Of a DNA stretch of 64,000 nucleotides, positions 51,012 to 60,802 are shown piece by piece. Position 1 is the first letter of the stretch; the number at the start of each line of letters is the position of its first letter. The DNA is from Variovorax sp. YR216 (lineage in GTDB: Bacteria; Pseudomonadota; Gammaproteobacteria; Burkholderiales; Burkholderiaceae_C). The translations under genes and the position numbers were made by a program. Under the pieces are notes generated by a model. The model was not told the origin of the DNA, ran no database searches, and was given only the letters and a program-made list of their open reading frames with translations. Where the stretch lies: NCBI RefSeq assembly GCF_900107745.1, contig NZ_FNRO01000008.1, positions 62,001 to 126,000 on the forward strand, in the 5' to 3' direction.

Positions 51012-54000
51012 TCATCGCGGGGCCGGCGTGGCGGGCGAACCCGCCGCTTCGGACGCCAGCCGGCGCGGCACCCGGGTGATTTTCGGGTCGGTCCAGGTGC
51101 CGTCGATCTTGAATTCCTGCGTCGCGGCCGCGACCAGCGGCCTGCTCAGCACCATCTGCGCAAGGAAGGTGCCAAGCCCGATCGCGGGATTGATCGCGGT
51201 TGCGACGAGCGCGGCGGTACCGGCGTTGATCTCGGGCACGACCACGACGCGCAGGCTTTGCGTCTCGCGCGCGAGGTCGGCGGAGCCGTCCATCAACACG
51301 GCCGCATTGACGCCCTTCATCTGCAGATTGTTGGTGGAGGCTACACCCTGATCGATCTGCACGTCGCCGCGCAGGAAATCGAAGGCGAAGCCTTCGCTGA
51401 ACACATCGCGGAAGTCGAGCGTGAGCCGCCGCGGCAGGGCCTGCAGGCTGAGCACGCCGAGCAGCTTGGCAATGCCCGGGTCGGCCTTGAGGAACTGCCC
51501 CGATTCGACGTTGATCTGCAATTGCCCGGCGAGGCTCGGGTAATCGAGCGAGAAGGGCGAGCCGTTCCAGCTCACGTCGCCGTCGAGCCGGCCCCGGCCG
51601 CGCCGGACCACGTCCTTCATGCCGAACCGGCCGAGCAGCGCGCCGGCATCGGCGATTTCGAGCTTGAAGTCCATGCTGGTGCGGCGCGCGTCGCGGCCGG
51701 CACCCGTCGCGCCCGTCACGCCCGGCGCCGCCGCCCAACTGCCCTGCGCGGTGAATGTCGCATCGGGATTGATCATCGCGAGCCGGTTGAGCCGCCATTC
51801 GCGCCCCAGGCCGCCGCGGTTGACCGCATCGATCTCGGCGCGACCGAGCCGGTGCCCGAACAACTCGAAGTCATCGACCACGATGTCGAGCGCCGGCAGC
51901 GTGCTCGGTTGCTCGTCGAGCAGCGACTCGACCGCGGTGGCCTCGGAGCGCGCGATCTTCAGGCGCGCCAGCCGCGCGTACAAGCGCCCTGCCTGCGCGT
52001 GCCGGTATTCGGCATAGCCGCTGAGTTCGGTCGCATCGACGTTGGCGCGCCACACCGGCCCGTCGCGCGTGCCGCCGAGCACCACGTTATGGAGCGTCCT
52101 GCCGCCGAAGGCGAGTTCCTGCGCGCGCAACGCGATCTGCGTCGGCAGGAATTCATCCGCCGCATCGCCGCTGCCCGCATCCGATGCCTTGCCGGCCGAA
52201 CTGCCGGTGGTTTCGCCGAAGAGCGCCTGCCACGCCGCGATGTCGAGCCGTTCGAATCGCAGGTTCGCGAACACCCCGCGCTCGGGCGGCGCGGCCGATT
52301 CGCCGGCGGCCAGCCCCACGCCGATGCCGCCGCGCAGCACGCGCGCGTCGTCGCCGGAGATGTCGCGCACGTAGGTCGCCGAGACGGCGCGACCGAGTTC
52401 GGCGGAGATCTGGTCGATCACCACCGGCTTCGCGCCGCCTGACCGGTTCTCGCGCGACACCACCTTCTTTTCCACCTTGAGGGGCATCGACTCCTCGGGT
52501 GCCTTGGTCAGAGGATGCGGCAGTTGCAGGCCGAGCCCCTGCAGGCTGCTGGTGACCAGGAACTCTGGCGTGCCGTCGCGCACCGAGAGATTGGCAGCGT
52601 AGGCGGTGCTGCCCGACGCGTTCTTCGCAAGGCGCGCGAGCCAGTCGACTTCGCGCGTCGCACGCAGGCCTTCGGCGGTCGCCGTGCCTTGGGCGCGGAA
52701 GCTCATGTCGCCCGACGCGCCGAAGCGGCCGCTCCCATCGAGGCGCACCGCGCCGCCCGCCGCGCGGGCCTGGATGCCGGCCAGCGAGAAGCCGGCCTCG
52801 GTGAAATTGAGCGTGCCGCGCGCCTGCGTCAGCGAAGGTGCGGCCGGCGCGAGCTGGATCTCGTTGTCGAGCAGCGCGACGCTGGCCTGCACCTTCGACT
52901 TCTCCATGGTCGCGAGAGGCAGTTCGAGCCGAAGCTTGTACTCGGCCTGGCCGGTGGCGCGCATGGCGGCCACGGTCGATTCGGCGGGGCCGGTGAGCGG
53001 CGCACCGGCCTTCAGCACTTCGCCCAGTGGTCCCTTGGCCTGCGCGTCGACCTTGAGCAGCGGCGCATGGTGTGACATGTCGGCGATCTGCGCCTCGGCC
53101 TTCGTCACCTCGACCCCGGGTGCACCGGCGATGCGGCCTCGCGCGTTGCGCACGAGCATGCCCGCGCGTTCGAAGACAAGTTCGCCGGACAGGGCCGTCA
53201 GCGCGGGCCAGGCAACGGTGGTGTGCGCGGGCGGCACGTACGCATAGGTCACGTCGGCCACGCGCGCGGCGATGCGGAAGTCGCCGTGCTTCGGGTCCAT
53301 GAAGGGCATGTCGTACAGGTCGCCGCGGACCTTGAAGTCCACGGAACTCGCGGTGCCCCTGGTCACTGCGTCGCGCACGTAGTCCCGCGTCTGCTTGGGG
53401 ATTTCCAGCGGCAGGTAGCGGTACACGCGCGTGCCGTCGGCGCGGCTGAGCTTGCCCTGCAGATCGAGCACGCCGGGGAAGCGCCCACGGCCGTGCGACA
53501 CGGCCGGATCGCTCGTGCGCCAGCTCGCAGTCGCCTCGCCTTCCGCGTCGGCGTTGGAAAAGCGCAGGCCCGCGATCTGCAGCTGGGCTGAAGGGCCGTC
53601 GATCTTCCACTGCAGCTGTGTCGAGAGCTGGTCGATGGGGATCACCGGCTCTTCGAACACGCCCGGGAAGTCCAGGGAACCCTTGGCGATCGACGCATTG
53701 GCATTGCCGCCGGCCTGATTGGCATCGAACTCGATCGTCGCACCGTGTACGCCGGGAACGCCCACCGGTGGCCGAGGCGGCTCCGCGGCCGCCGTGTTCG
53801 CCGTGTTCGCCGGCGCGCCGGCATGCTGGCCGTTGCGGGCGGCCGCAGCGCGGGCTGGCTCGGCCGCCGGCTCGGCATGTTCGCCCGGCTGCGATGCCAC
53901 GCTGAAATTGCTCACGCGACCGTGCAACTGGTACTTGTCGGGTGCGCCGGGCGAGCCTTGCCAGTTGCCATCGATGCGCTCCACGAGGCCGCGCAAGCCA

Positions 54001-55172
54001 TAGGAATCGATGAGCTTGCGGCTCGCGTCACCGATCGGAAGCCGGTCTGCGATCAGCGCCAGCGCCGCGAGGTCGAGCCGGTCGGCACGGAAGGCGCCGC
54101 GTTCGGTCACCCGGCCTTTCGCTGGTGTGTGCTGCAACCAGACGTTGCCCCCGGGCCAGCGGATGCCGTCGTTGGTCTCGAAGTGCAGGTTGGTGGTCGA
54201 GAACTCGAAGGTGCCGTCGTCCAGCCGGCCGGCCAGGCGGCCGGTGACGCCCTGCAGCACCAGCGGCTGAAGGTCCTTGGCGAGCGAGGCGTCGACTTTC
54301 ATGAGCGCGAGATCCGCGACCGCACCCGAAAGCTGGCCGTCCTTGACGTCGGCCCAGAGGCGCACGCCGCCGCTGCCTTCCCGGATCCGGGCATCGAGGT
54401 CCACGTAGCGGCCGAGGCGCGTCACATCGATGTAGGGGAGGTTGGCGAAGAGCTGGCCGCCCCAGGTCTTCCAGTTCCCCCTGCGCACGGAGAGAAGCGG
54501 CTGGCGGAAATCGCCGATCAGCGTGAAGCGCTGGCCCCAACCGGCCGGTGGGGTGGCGTCGATGCGCATCGCGTGTCTGCGGCCGCCGTTGCGGGCCACG
54601 AACTGGACGTCGGTCAGCCGCAGCGGCTCGGTCTTGCGAGCCTCGTCGATCCAGCGCACGGTGCCGCCCTGCACGACGACTTCGCGCTGCGCGAAGAACC
54701 AGTCGGCGCCATCGCCGCCGCCGCTGGTCTGGGTGGACATCTCGAGCCCCGCGATGTGCAGCCGGCCTTCGGCATCGCGCCGGACGTCGACCTGCGGCTG
54801 CTCGATGTAGAGCTGCTCGAAGCTCAGGTTCCAGAGCGAGCGCGGCGAGACACTGGCGACGACCCGCACCAGTCGCAGGGCTTCCTGCCGGCGGCCGTCT
54901 TCGAGCACCACGTCGCGCAACTCGACCGTCGGGAAGAAGCTGCCCGACCGGGCCTCGATCGAGCCGATGCGCACCGGTACGCCGATGGCGCGTGTGGCCT
55001 GCGCCTCGAGCGCGCCACGGTAGTCGCCGATTCGCGGCACAATCCAGACGTGTAGGACAACGACTGACAGCGCCAGCAGCAGCCATGCCCCGACGAGAAG
55101 CCCCAGCAGCCAGCGCGCCGCGACAGCGGTGACCTTGAGCAGACGTGAAGGGGAAGACGTCGTGTCGTTCAT
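51012..55172 (-). CDS. yhdP: YhdP family AsmA-like envelope protein
   Basis: A 1386-residue inner-membrane-anchored protein of the AsmA-like group; in E. coli YhdP and its relatives move phospholipids between the membranes. One N-terminal membrane helix (about 20-42, WLLGLLVGAWLLLALSVVVL) is followed by a very long periplasmic beta-rich region. C-terminal landmarks are GVASTNNLQMKGVNAAVLMDG and VVVVPEINAGTAALVATAINP. A low-complexity proline/alanine-rich insert lies around residues 425-475. ATG 55172 is chosen; the upstream glycine-rich extension to 55283 overlaps glnE and is not family-like. Confidence 0.93.
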   Translation of the reverse strand: MNDTTSSPSRLLKVTAVAARWLLGLLVGAWLLLALSVVVLHVWIVPRIGDYRGALEAQATRAIGVPVRIGSIEARSGSFFPTVELRDVVLEDGRRQEALRLVRVVASVSPRSLWNLSFEQLYIEQPQVDVRRDAEGRLHIAGLEMSTQTSGGGDGADWFFAQREVVVQGGTVRWIDEARKTEPLRLTDVQFVARNGGRRHAMRIDATPPAGWGQRFTLIGDFRQPLLSVRRGNWKTWGGQLFANLPYIDVTRLGRYVDLDARIREGSGGVRLWADVKDGQLSGAVADLALMKVDASLAKDLQPLVLQGVTGRLAGRLDDGTFEFSTTNLHFETNDGIRWPGGNVWLQHTPAKGRVTERGAFRADRLDLAALALIADRLPIGDASRKLIDSYGLRGLVERIDGNWQGSPGAPDKYQLHGRVSNFSVASQPGEHAEPAAEPARAAAARNGQHAGAPANTANTAAAEPPRPPVGVPGVHGATIEFDANQAGGNANASIAKGSLDFPGVFEEPVIPIDQLSTQLQWKIDGPSAQLQIAGLRFSNADAEGEATASWRTSDPAVSHGRGRFPGVLDLQGKLSRADGTRVYRYLPLEIPKQTRDYVRDAVTRGTASSVDFKVRGDLYDMPFMDPKHGDFRIAARVADVTYAYVPPAHTTVAWPALTALSGELVFERAGMLVRNARGRIAGAPGVEVTKAEAQIADMSHHAPLLKVDAQAKGPLGEVLKAGAPLTGPAESTVAAMRATGQAEYKLRLELPLATMEKSKVQASVALLDNEIQLAPAAPSLTQARGTLNFTEAGFSLAGIQARAAGGAVRLDGSGRFGASGDMSFRAQGTATAEGLRATREVDWLARLAKNASGSTAYAANLSVRDGTPEFLVTSSLQGLGLQLPHPLTKAPEESMPLKVEKKVVSRENRSGGAKPVVIDQISAELGRAVSATYVRDISGDDARVLRGGIGVGLAAGESAAPPERGVFANLRFERLDIAAWQALFGETTGSSAGKASDAGSGDAADEFLPTQIALRAQELAFGGRTLHNVVLGGTRDGPVWRANVDATELSGYAEYRHAQAGRLYARLARLKIARSEATAVESLLDEQPSTLPALDIVVDDFELFGHRLGRAEIDAVNRGGLGREWRLNRLAMINPDATFTAQGSWAAAPGVTGATGAGRDARRTSMDFKLEIADAGALLGRFGMKDVVRRGRGRLDGDVSWNGSPFSLDYPSLAGQLQINVESGQFLKADPGIAKLLGVLSLQALPRRLTLDFRDVFSEGFAFDFLRGDVQIDQGVASTNNLQMKGVNAAVLMDGSADLARETQSLRVVVVPEINAGTAALVATAINPAIGLGTFLAQMVLSRPLVAAATQEFKIDGTWTDPKITRVPRRLASEAAGSPATPAPR

Positions 55173-55197
55173 TGAGGATCGCGCTGTGCCGGGAATT

Positions 55198-57984
55198 ATG
55201 ACTGCCAGCCTCCAACCGGGTTCCACCCACCCCCACCCCGTGTCGCATCGGCCATCGCCACCCCCCAGCCTCCCCTCGCCCATCTCGGGCCATTCGCGAT
55301 TCGTGCAGAGGTTGCGCCGGCGCTATGCCGCGGAACTCCCGCTGCTGCCGCCGGGCGCACCGGTGTTGGCGCACATGGCCGCGGCGTACGAATCCCTTCG
55401 CAACCGAGGGGACAATGTCGCCGACGCGCTGCGCACCGTGCGGCAACTCGTCATGGAGCGGCTCATCACCCTCGATTGCGACGAACAGGCGCCGCTCGCG
55501 GTCGTGACCACTGCGGTCACCGAGCTGGCCGAATTCGCCCTCGACGTCGCCTGCCACGAAGCCTGCGCGGAGCTCGACACGATGCACGGCTCGCCGATCG
55601 GCCCCAACGGCGAACGCGCCCAGCTCTGGGTCGTCGGCATGGGCAAGCTCGGCGCGCGCGAGCTCAATGTCTCGAGCGACATCGACCTGATCTATCTCTA
55701 CGACCAGGACGGCGAGACCGCGGGCGATGTCGACGGACGCGGCAGGCTCTCCAACCAGGAGTACTTCGCACGGGCGGTCAAGCGCATCTATGCATTGGTC
55801 GGCGACACCACCGAGCACGGCTTCGTGTTTCGCATCGACCTCGCGTTGCGACCCAACGGCAACTCGGGCCCCAGCGTGGTCTCGCTGGATGCGCTGGAAG
55901 AGTACTTCCAGGTGCAGGGCCGCGAATGGGAGCGCTTCGCGTGGCTCAAGAGCCGCGTGGTCGCACCGCGTTCGGTGGTGACCAGCGGCTCGGCGCAGGC
56001 ATTGCGTGGCGTGGTGCTGCCTTTCGTGTTCCGCCGCTACCTGGACTACAGCGTGTTCGATTCGCTGCGCACGCTGCACCGCCAGATCCGCGAGCAGGCC
56101 TCGCGCCGCAGCGCGGGCCGGCCGGAGCGCGCGAACGATGTGAAGCTGTCGCGCGGCGGCATTCGCGAGATCGAGTTCACCGTGCAACTGCTGCAGGTGG
56201 TGCGCGGGGGCCAGTTCCCGGAGCTGCGCACCCGCCCGACGCTCGATGCGCTGCAACGCCTCGCGCGCGCCAACCTGATGCCGCAGGAAATGGCGGATGC
56301 GCTGGCCTCGGCCTATGAATTCCTGCGTCGGGTGGAGCACCGCATCCAGTACCTGGACGACCAGCAGACCCATGTGCTGCCGGTCAACGACGACGACGTG
56401 CGGTGGATCGCCGAGACGCTCGGCTATGCGGATTGCTGCGCCTTTCTCGCGCAACTCGACACACATCGCGAGCTCGTCGCACAGGAGTTCGACAAGCTGC
56501 TCGGCGGCAAGGCGCCCTGCAAGGGCTGCAACGGCGGCGGGCGCAGTGCGCCGCCGGCCGACTTTTCCGACCTGATCGAGGAATTGCCCGAGGCCTTTGC
56601 GGAGCGCATCAAGGCCTGGCGCGACAACCCGCGGATACTTGCGCTGCGCGACGAAACGCGGGCACGGCTGCGCCAGCTGGTGCAGCGGACCGGCCAGTGG
56701 CTGCGCGAGCCCGACAGCGAAGCGCCGGGCAAGGTCGGCCACCACGTCGAAGGCGCACTGCGCTGGGCCGACTGGATCGAGCCCTTGCTGCGGCGCGAGA
56801 ACTACATCGCGCTTCTGGTCGAGCGTCCCGCGGTGCAGGAACGTCTTCTGCGCCTGCTGGGTTCGGCGAAATGGCCCGCGCGCTACCTGATGCAGCACCC
56901 GGGCGTGATCGATGAGCTCGCGAGCGACGAGATGCTGTCGGGCCGCTTCGTGGTGTCGGAGTTCGAGCGCGAGCTGGAGGCTCGCCGCGAGTCGCTCACG
57001 CGCACCGGCGAGGCGGACGAGGAGCGGCTTCTGAACCTGCTGCGCCACGCGCATCACGCCGAGGTGTTCCGCACGCTCGCGCGCGACGTGGACGGCCGCA
57101 TCACGGTCGAGCAGGTGGCCGACGACCTGAGTGCACTGGCCGACTCCGTGTTGCGCGTGACCGCGCGGTGGTGCTGGCCGCATGTGCGCAACCCGCACCG
57201 CGAGCAGCCGCAGTTCGCGATCATCGGCTACGGGAAGCTCGGCGGAAAGGAACTGGGCTACGGCAGCGATCTCGACATCGTCTTCGTCTACGACGATGAC
57301 GACGACCGCGCCGGCGAGGTCTATGCCGCCTACGTGCGCAAGCTCATCAACTGGCTCACGGTGCAGACGCGCGAGGGCGACCTCTTCGAGATCGACACCG
57401 CGCTGCGGCCCAACGGCAATTCGGGGCTGCTCACGACGAGCTTCGAGGCCTACGAGAAATACCAGCTCGGCCGTGGCAGCAACACCGCATGGACCTGGGA
57501 ACACCAGGCCATGACACGCGCGCGCTTCGTGCTCGGCGAGCCGTCGCTGGGCGAGCGCTTCGATCGCGTTCGAGAGGCGGTCATCACCGCGCCGCGCGAC
57601 CGCGAAGCACTCAAGGCCGAGATCGTCGCGATGCGCGAGAAGGTGCGCTCGGCGCGCCCGGTGAAACCGGACCGCTTCGACGTCAAGCACAGCGCGGGCG
57701 GCATGGTGGATGCCGAGTTCGCGGTGCAGTTCCTGCTGCTGTCAGCGGCCAAGGACCACCCGGAACTGATCCCCAACGTCGGCAACATCGCACTGCTGCA
57801 GCGCGCCGAAGACGCAGGCCTGCTGCCTGAAGGCGTCGGGCAGAAAGCGGCCGCGGCGTATCGCGAACTGCGCCGGGTGCAGCATCGGGCGCGGCTCAAC
57901 GAGGAGCCGACGCAGGTTCCGCTGACGTCGCTCGTGGCTGAGCGAGAAGCCATGTTGACTCTGTGGAAGGCGGTCTTTGACTGA
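55198..57984 (+). CDS. glnE: Bifunctional glutamine synthetase adenylyltransferase/deadenylase
   Basis: GlnE adds and removes AMP on glutamine synthetase according to nitrogen status. The 928-residue protein has two nucleotidyltransferase domains, the first with GMGKLGARELNVSSDIDL near residues 149-166 and the second with GYGKLGGKELGYGSDLDI in the last third, joined by helical regions. Length is close to the 946 residues of E. coli GlnE. The start at ATG 55198 is only 25 bp from the divergent yhdP start; a GTG a few codons later is an alternative because the first 30 residues are proline-rich and poorly conserved. Confidence 0.95.
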   Translation: MTASLQPGSTHPHPVSHRPSPPPSLPSPISGHSRFVQRLRRRYAAELPLLPPGAPVLAHMAAAYESLRNRGDNVADALRTVRQLVMERLITLDCDEQAPLAVVTTAVTELAEFALDVACHEACAELDTMHGSPIGPNGERAQLWVVGMGKLGARELNVSSDIDLIYLYDQDGETAGDVDGRGRLSNQEYFARAVKRIYALVGDTTEHGFVFRIDLALRPNGNSGPSVVSLDALEEYFQVQGREWERFAWLKSRVVAPRSVVTSGSAQALRGVVLPFVFRRYLDYSVFDSLRTLHRQIREQASRRSAGRPERANDVKLSRGGIREIEFTVQLLQVVRGGQFPELRTRPTLDALQRLARANLMPQEMADALASAYEFLRRVEHRIQYLDDQQTHVLPVNDDDVRWIAETLGYADCCAFLAQLDTHRELVAQEFDKLLGGKAPCKGCNGGGRSAPPADFSDLIEELPEAFAERIKAWRDNPRILALRDETRARLRQLVQRTGQWLREPDSEAPGKVGHHVEGALRWADWIEPLLRRENYIALLVERPAVQERLLRLLGSAKWPARYLMQHPGVIDELASDEMLSGRFVVSEFERELEARRESLTRTGEADEERLLNLLRHAHHAEVFRTLARDVDGRITVEQVADDLSALADSVLRVTARWCWPHVRNPHREQPQFAIIGYGKLGGKELGYGSDLDIVFVYDDDDDRAGEVYAAYVRKLINWLTVQTREGDLFEIDTALRPNGNSGLLTTSFEAYEKYQLGRGSNTAWTWEHQAMTRARFVLGEPSLGERFDRVREAVITAPRDREALKAEIVAMREKVRSARPVKPDRFDVKHSAGGMVDAEFAVQFLLLSAAKDHPELIPNVGNIALLQRAEDAGLLPEGVGQKAAAAYRELRRVQHRARLNEEPTQVPLTSLVAEREAMLTLWKAVFD

Positions 57985-59020
57985 GGCGCGGCGCCGGTCA
58001 TCGCAACGTGCCCTGGCGTTGATCGCGGGCGCGACGCTTCTCTTTCTCGCCGGCTGCGCGAGCGGCCCGCGCGGCGGCCGCGACGGCGCCGAGGCCAGTC
58101 CACCCGGCAATCTCAGCCAGGTTCCCGACGCGGAGCCGCGCATCGAAGCCATCCGCGGCAACGGCGGCACCAGCAAGCCGTACGTGGTGCTGGGCAGGTC
58201 GTACGTGCCCATCGTGGACGACCGGCCCTTCCGCGAGAGCGGGCTGGCGTCGTGGTACGGCACGAAGTTCCATCGCCAGTCGACCGCGAGCGGCGAACCC
58301 TACGACATGTATGCGATGACTGCGGCGCACAAGACCCTGCCGCTGCCGAGCTACGTCCGGGTGCGCAATCCGGCCAATGGGCGCGAGGTGATCGTGCGCG
58401 TGAACGATCGCGGGCCGTTCCACGACGATCGCATCATCGACCTGAGCTACACCGCCGCGCTCAAGCTGGACCTGCTGCGCGGCGTCGCGCCCGTGGAGAT
58501 CGAGCGCATCACGAACGAGGACATCCGGACGGGGGCATGGCGGCGCGGCAACGCCGACACGACGCAGTTCGCGCAGCAGGGGACGCCGGTCGCAAGGCCG
58601 ATCCAGGTCGCTGCAACAGAAAGCGTCGCCGTGCCCGTGGCACTGACCGCTCCGGTCGCAGCGACGCCGGGCGTGGAAACAATGGAAGTGACGGCGCTGC
58701 CGCCGATGACGCCGATCGACGCGCCGGCTGCAGCACCGCGGAATGCGTCGCCGCTGCCCGCCGCACCAGCGGCCGCGGGCCCCTCGGCGGGATTCTGGGT
58801 GCAGCTTGGCGCCTTCAGCCAGCGCGACGGCGCCGTGCGCTTTCAGCACCAGGTGGCGCGCGACATGCCGGGACTGGCGCCGTCTCTCAACGTCTTCAGC
58901 GAGCGGGGCGTCCACCGGATCCAAGCCGGCCCCTACGCATCGCGCGACCTCGCGCGCGACGCGGCCGAGCAGGTCCGCAATGGGCTCCAGCTCGCGCCCG
59001 TCATCGTCGAACGCCGCTGA
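57977..59020 (+). CDS. rlpA: RlpA family septal lytic transglycosylase with SPOR domain
   Basis: A 347-residue lipoprotein that binds and may cleave denuded septal peptidoglycan. TTG 57977 overlaps the glnE stop by 8 bp. The signal ends in lipobox LAGC with Cys27. The double-psi beta-barrel (about 88-180) carries GLASWYGTKFHRQSTASGE and the catalytic aspartate in NDRGPFHDDR. After a proline/alanine-rich linker comes a C-terminal SPOR domain (about 270-345; GFWVQLGAFSQRDGAVRFQ). All domains are intact. Confidence 0.94.
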   Translation: MTEARRRSSQRALALIAGATLLFLAGCASGPRGGRDGAEASPPGNLSQVPDAEPRIEAIRGNGGTSKPYVVLGRSYVPIVDDRPFRESGLASWYGTKFHRQSTASGEPYDMYAMTAAHKTLPLPSYVRVRNPANGREVIVRVNDRGPFHDDRIIDLSYTAALKLDLLRGVAPVEIERITNEDIRTGAWRRGNADTTQFAQQGTPVARPIQVAATESVAVPVALTAPVAATPGVETMEVTALPPMTPIDAPAAAPRNASPLPAAPAAAGPSAGFWVQLGAFSQRDGAVRFQHQVARDMPGLAPSLNVFSERGVHRIQAGPYASRDLARDAAEQVRNGLQLAPVIVERR

Positions 59021-59030
59021 TCGGGATTTC

Positions 59031-59149
59031 GGCCGGCGCAGCCAGGCCCATTCGTGAAACACCGAGGAACCGGCTTTGCCGGGCCGCTGGTGTTGCCCCC
59101 GGCAGGGGGTGCCCGAGCCACACGAAGTGGGCGAGGCTGGGGGCGAGCT
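59031..59149. repeat. Intergenic hairpin repeat (copy G)
   Basis: A full-length copy (GGCCGGCGCAGCCAGGCCCA to GCGAGGCTGGGGGCGAGC) lies between the convergent rlpA gene and the ferritin-like gene, ending 2 bp before the latter's stop codon. AACACCGAGGAACCGGC and GCCGGGCCGCTGGTGTT can fold into a long imperfect hairpin. Confidence 0.87.
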
Positions 59150-59151
59150 CC

Positions 59152-60009
59152 TTATGCGCCTTGGTACTCGGCCTTGGGGCCGAGCGAGGCGGCGATTTCC
59201 TTGCGATAGCGGTTGAGCTCCTGCACCGTCTTGAAGCTGCGGTTCATCAGCAGGCTCAGGTTGTGCAGGATCCGGTCGCCGACCTTGGTTTCCCAGACGG
59301 CGTCGAACTTGATCTGCTTGTCGAGCCAGTGCTCGAGCCAGTTCGGATCCGGCACGCGGCTCTGGATGGTGTCGTTGGGGAACAGCGCCTTGTTGACGTG
59401 CAGGTTGGTCGGGTGCAGGGCCTGCGCGGTGCGCCGCGCGCTGGCCATCAGCACGCCGACCTTGGTGAAGGCGGCACGCGCCTCGTCGCCGAACTTCTCC
59501 AGTGCGCGACGCATGTAGCGCAGGTAAGCGCCGCCGTGGCGTGCCTCGTCCTGGCTCAGCGTGGTGTAGATGTGCTTGATGACCGGCTCGGTGTGCCACT
59601 CGGCCGCGCGGCGATACCAGTGGTTGAGGCGGATTTCGCCGCAGAAGTGCAGCATCAACGTTTCCAGCGGCGGCGCGGGATCGAAGTCGAAGCGCACGTC
59701 ATGCAGCTCCTGCTCGGTCGGGGCATGCTGCGGGCTGAAGCGTTTCAGGTATTCCATCAGCACCAGGGAGTGCTTCTGTTCCTCGAAGAACCAGATGGAC
59801 ATGAACGCGGAGAAATCGCTGTCGTGCCGGTTGTCCCGCAAGAACATCTCGGTGGCCGGGAGCGCAGCCCATTCCGTGATCGCGTTCATCTTGATGGTCT
59901 GGGCCTGTTCTTCCGACAGAAGCGACCCGTCGAAGGACTGCCAAGGAATGTCCTTGTCCATGTCCCAACGGACGGATTCGAGTTGTCTGAAGAGTTCCGG
60001 GTACAGCAT
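59152..60009 (-). CDS. Diiron ferritin-like domain protein
   Basis: A 285-residue all-helical protein from ATG 60009. Two carboxylate/histidine motifs, FEEQKHSLVLMEYL and QDEARHGGAYLRY, form the E-x-x-H pairs of a diiron centre, plus earlier glutamates such as AITEWAALPATEMF. The spacing recalls acyl-ACP desaturases and other ferritin-like oxidases more than storage ferritins. No electron partner is adjacent. The function is unknown; an oxygenase or desaturase role is an inference from the metal site. Confidence 0.82.
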   Translation of the reverse strand: MLYPELFRQLESVRWDMDKDIPWQSFDGSLLSEEQAQTIKMNAITEWAALPATEMFLRDNRHDSDFSAFMSIWFFEEQKHSLVLMEYLKRFSPQHAPTEQELHDVRFDFDPAPPLETLMLHFCGEIRLNHWYRRAAEWHTEPVIKHIYTTLSQDEARHGGAYLRYMRRALEKFGDEARAAFTKVGVLMASARRTAQALHPTNLHVNKALFPNDTIQSRVPDPNWLEHWLDKQIKFDAVWETKVGDRILHNLSLLMNRSFKTVQELNRYRKEIAASLGPKAEYQGA

Positions 60010-60150
60010 AAGTATCTTTCTTGAGCCGCAGGATTTTAATCGGGGGGGTTTGGCGGCCCCATGACAGGCGAGCGATGATGCGGTTGCGCACCGGGGCGGC
60101 ACAGCGATATGCGCGGCCTTTTGCCCCCGCTATTTCGAAGGGAATTCGCA

Positions 60151-60726
60151 ATGCGAAGCTCGATCCGTATTTGTCTCCTCGCCCTGATTTCCGGCTGTGC
60201 GGCCACGACCGCCGCCGCCCAGAACACCACACCCACCACCTGCCCCGCGATTTTGCAGCACACCTTCCCGCGGCTCCAGGACGAAAAGCCCCAGGCGCTG
60301 TGCCAATACGCCGGCAAAGTCGTTCTCGTGGTCAACACGGCGAGCTTCTGCGGCTTTACGCCCCAATACAAGAGTCTCGAGGCGCTCGACCAGAAGTACC
60401 GGTCGCGCGGGCTGGTGGTGCTGGGCTTTCCTTCGAACGACTTCGCACAGGAGTCGGGCTCGAACAAGGAAATCGCCGATTTCTGCGAAAGCACCTTCGG
60501 CGTCAAGTTTCCGATGTTCACCAAGAGTTCGGTGCGAGGACACGACGCGAACCCGTTGTTCAAGGAGCTGGCGCAGGTTTCCGGCACCACGCCGAAGTGG
60601 AATTTCTACAAGTACCTGATCGCGCGCGACGGCAAGGTCGTCGAGTCCTACTCGAGCCTCACGTCGCCGGACGATCGGGTTTTCATCCGCGACGTGGAAA
60701 AACAACTGGCGGTCAACCCGGATTGA
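60151..60726 (+). CDS. Exported glutathione peroxidase family protein
   Basis: A 191-residue peroxidase with an N-terminal signal (about 1-24; LISGC at 12-16 could be a lipobox, AAAQ a type I cleavage site). The nucleophile is cysteine C67 in NTASFCGFTPQY, not selenocysteine. The tryptophan/asparagine pair of the tetrad is in KWNFYKY (W150, N151), but the usual glutamine in FPCNQF is aspartate here (FPSNDF, D97). It reduces hydroperoxides, more likely with thioredoxin-type partners than glutathione if it acts outside the cytoplasm. Confidence 0.92.
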   Translation: MRSSIRICLLALISGCAATTAAAQNTTPTTCPAILQHTFPRLQDEKPQALCQYAGKVVLVVNTASFCGFTPQYKSLEALDQKYRSRGLVVLGFPSNDFAQESGSNKEIADFCESTFGVKFPMFTKSSVRGHDANPLFKELAQVSGTTPKWNFYKYLIARDGKVVESYSSLTSPDDRVFIRDVEKQLAVNPD

Positions 60727-60769
60727 CAGTCTCTTTACCGAGGCGTCACAAATGTTTACCTCTAGGCAG

Positions 60770-60797
60770 GGAACCGGGTCGCAGGGCCGCGCTCATA
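60770..60797 (+). promoter_or_regulatory. Possible extracytoplasmic-function sigma promoter
   Basis: GGAACC at 60770-60775 and TCATA at 60793-60797 are separated by 17 bp, close to the RpoE-type pattern GGAACTT-15/16-TCNNA. It would start a transcript near 60803 that ends at the strong terminator at 60971-61001. Such a short motif arises easily by chance in GC-rich DNA, so the call is tentative. Confidence 0.22.
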
Positions 60798-60802
60798 CGA
60801 TT

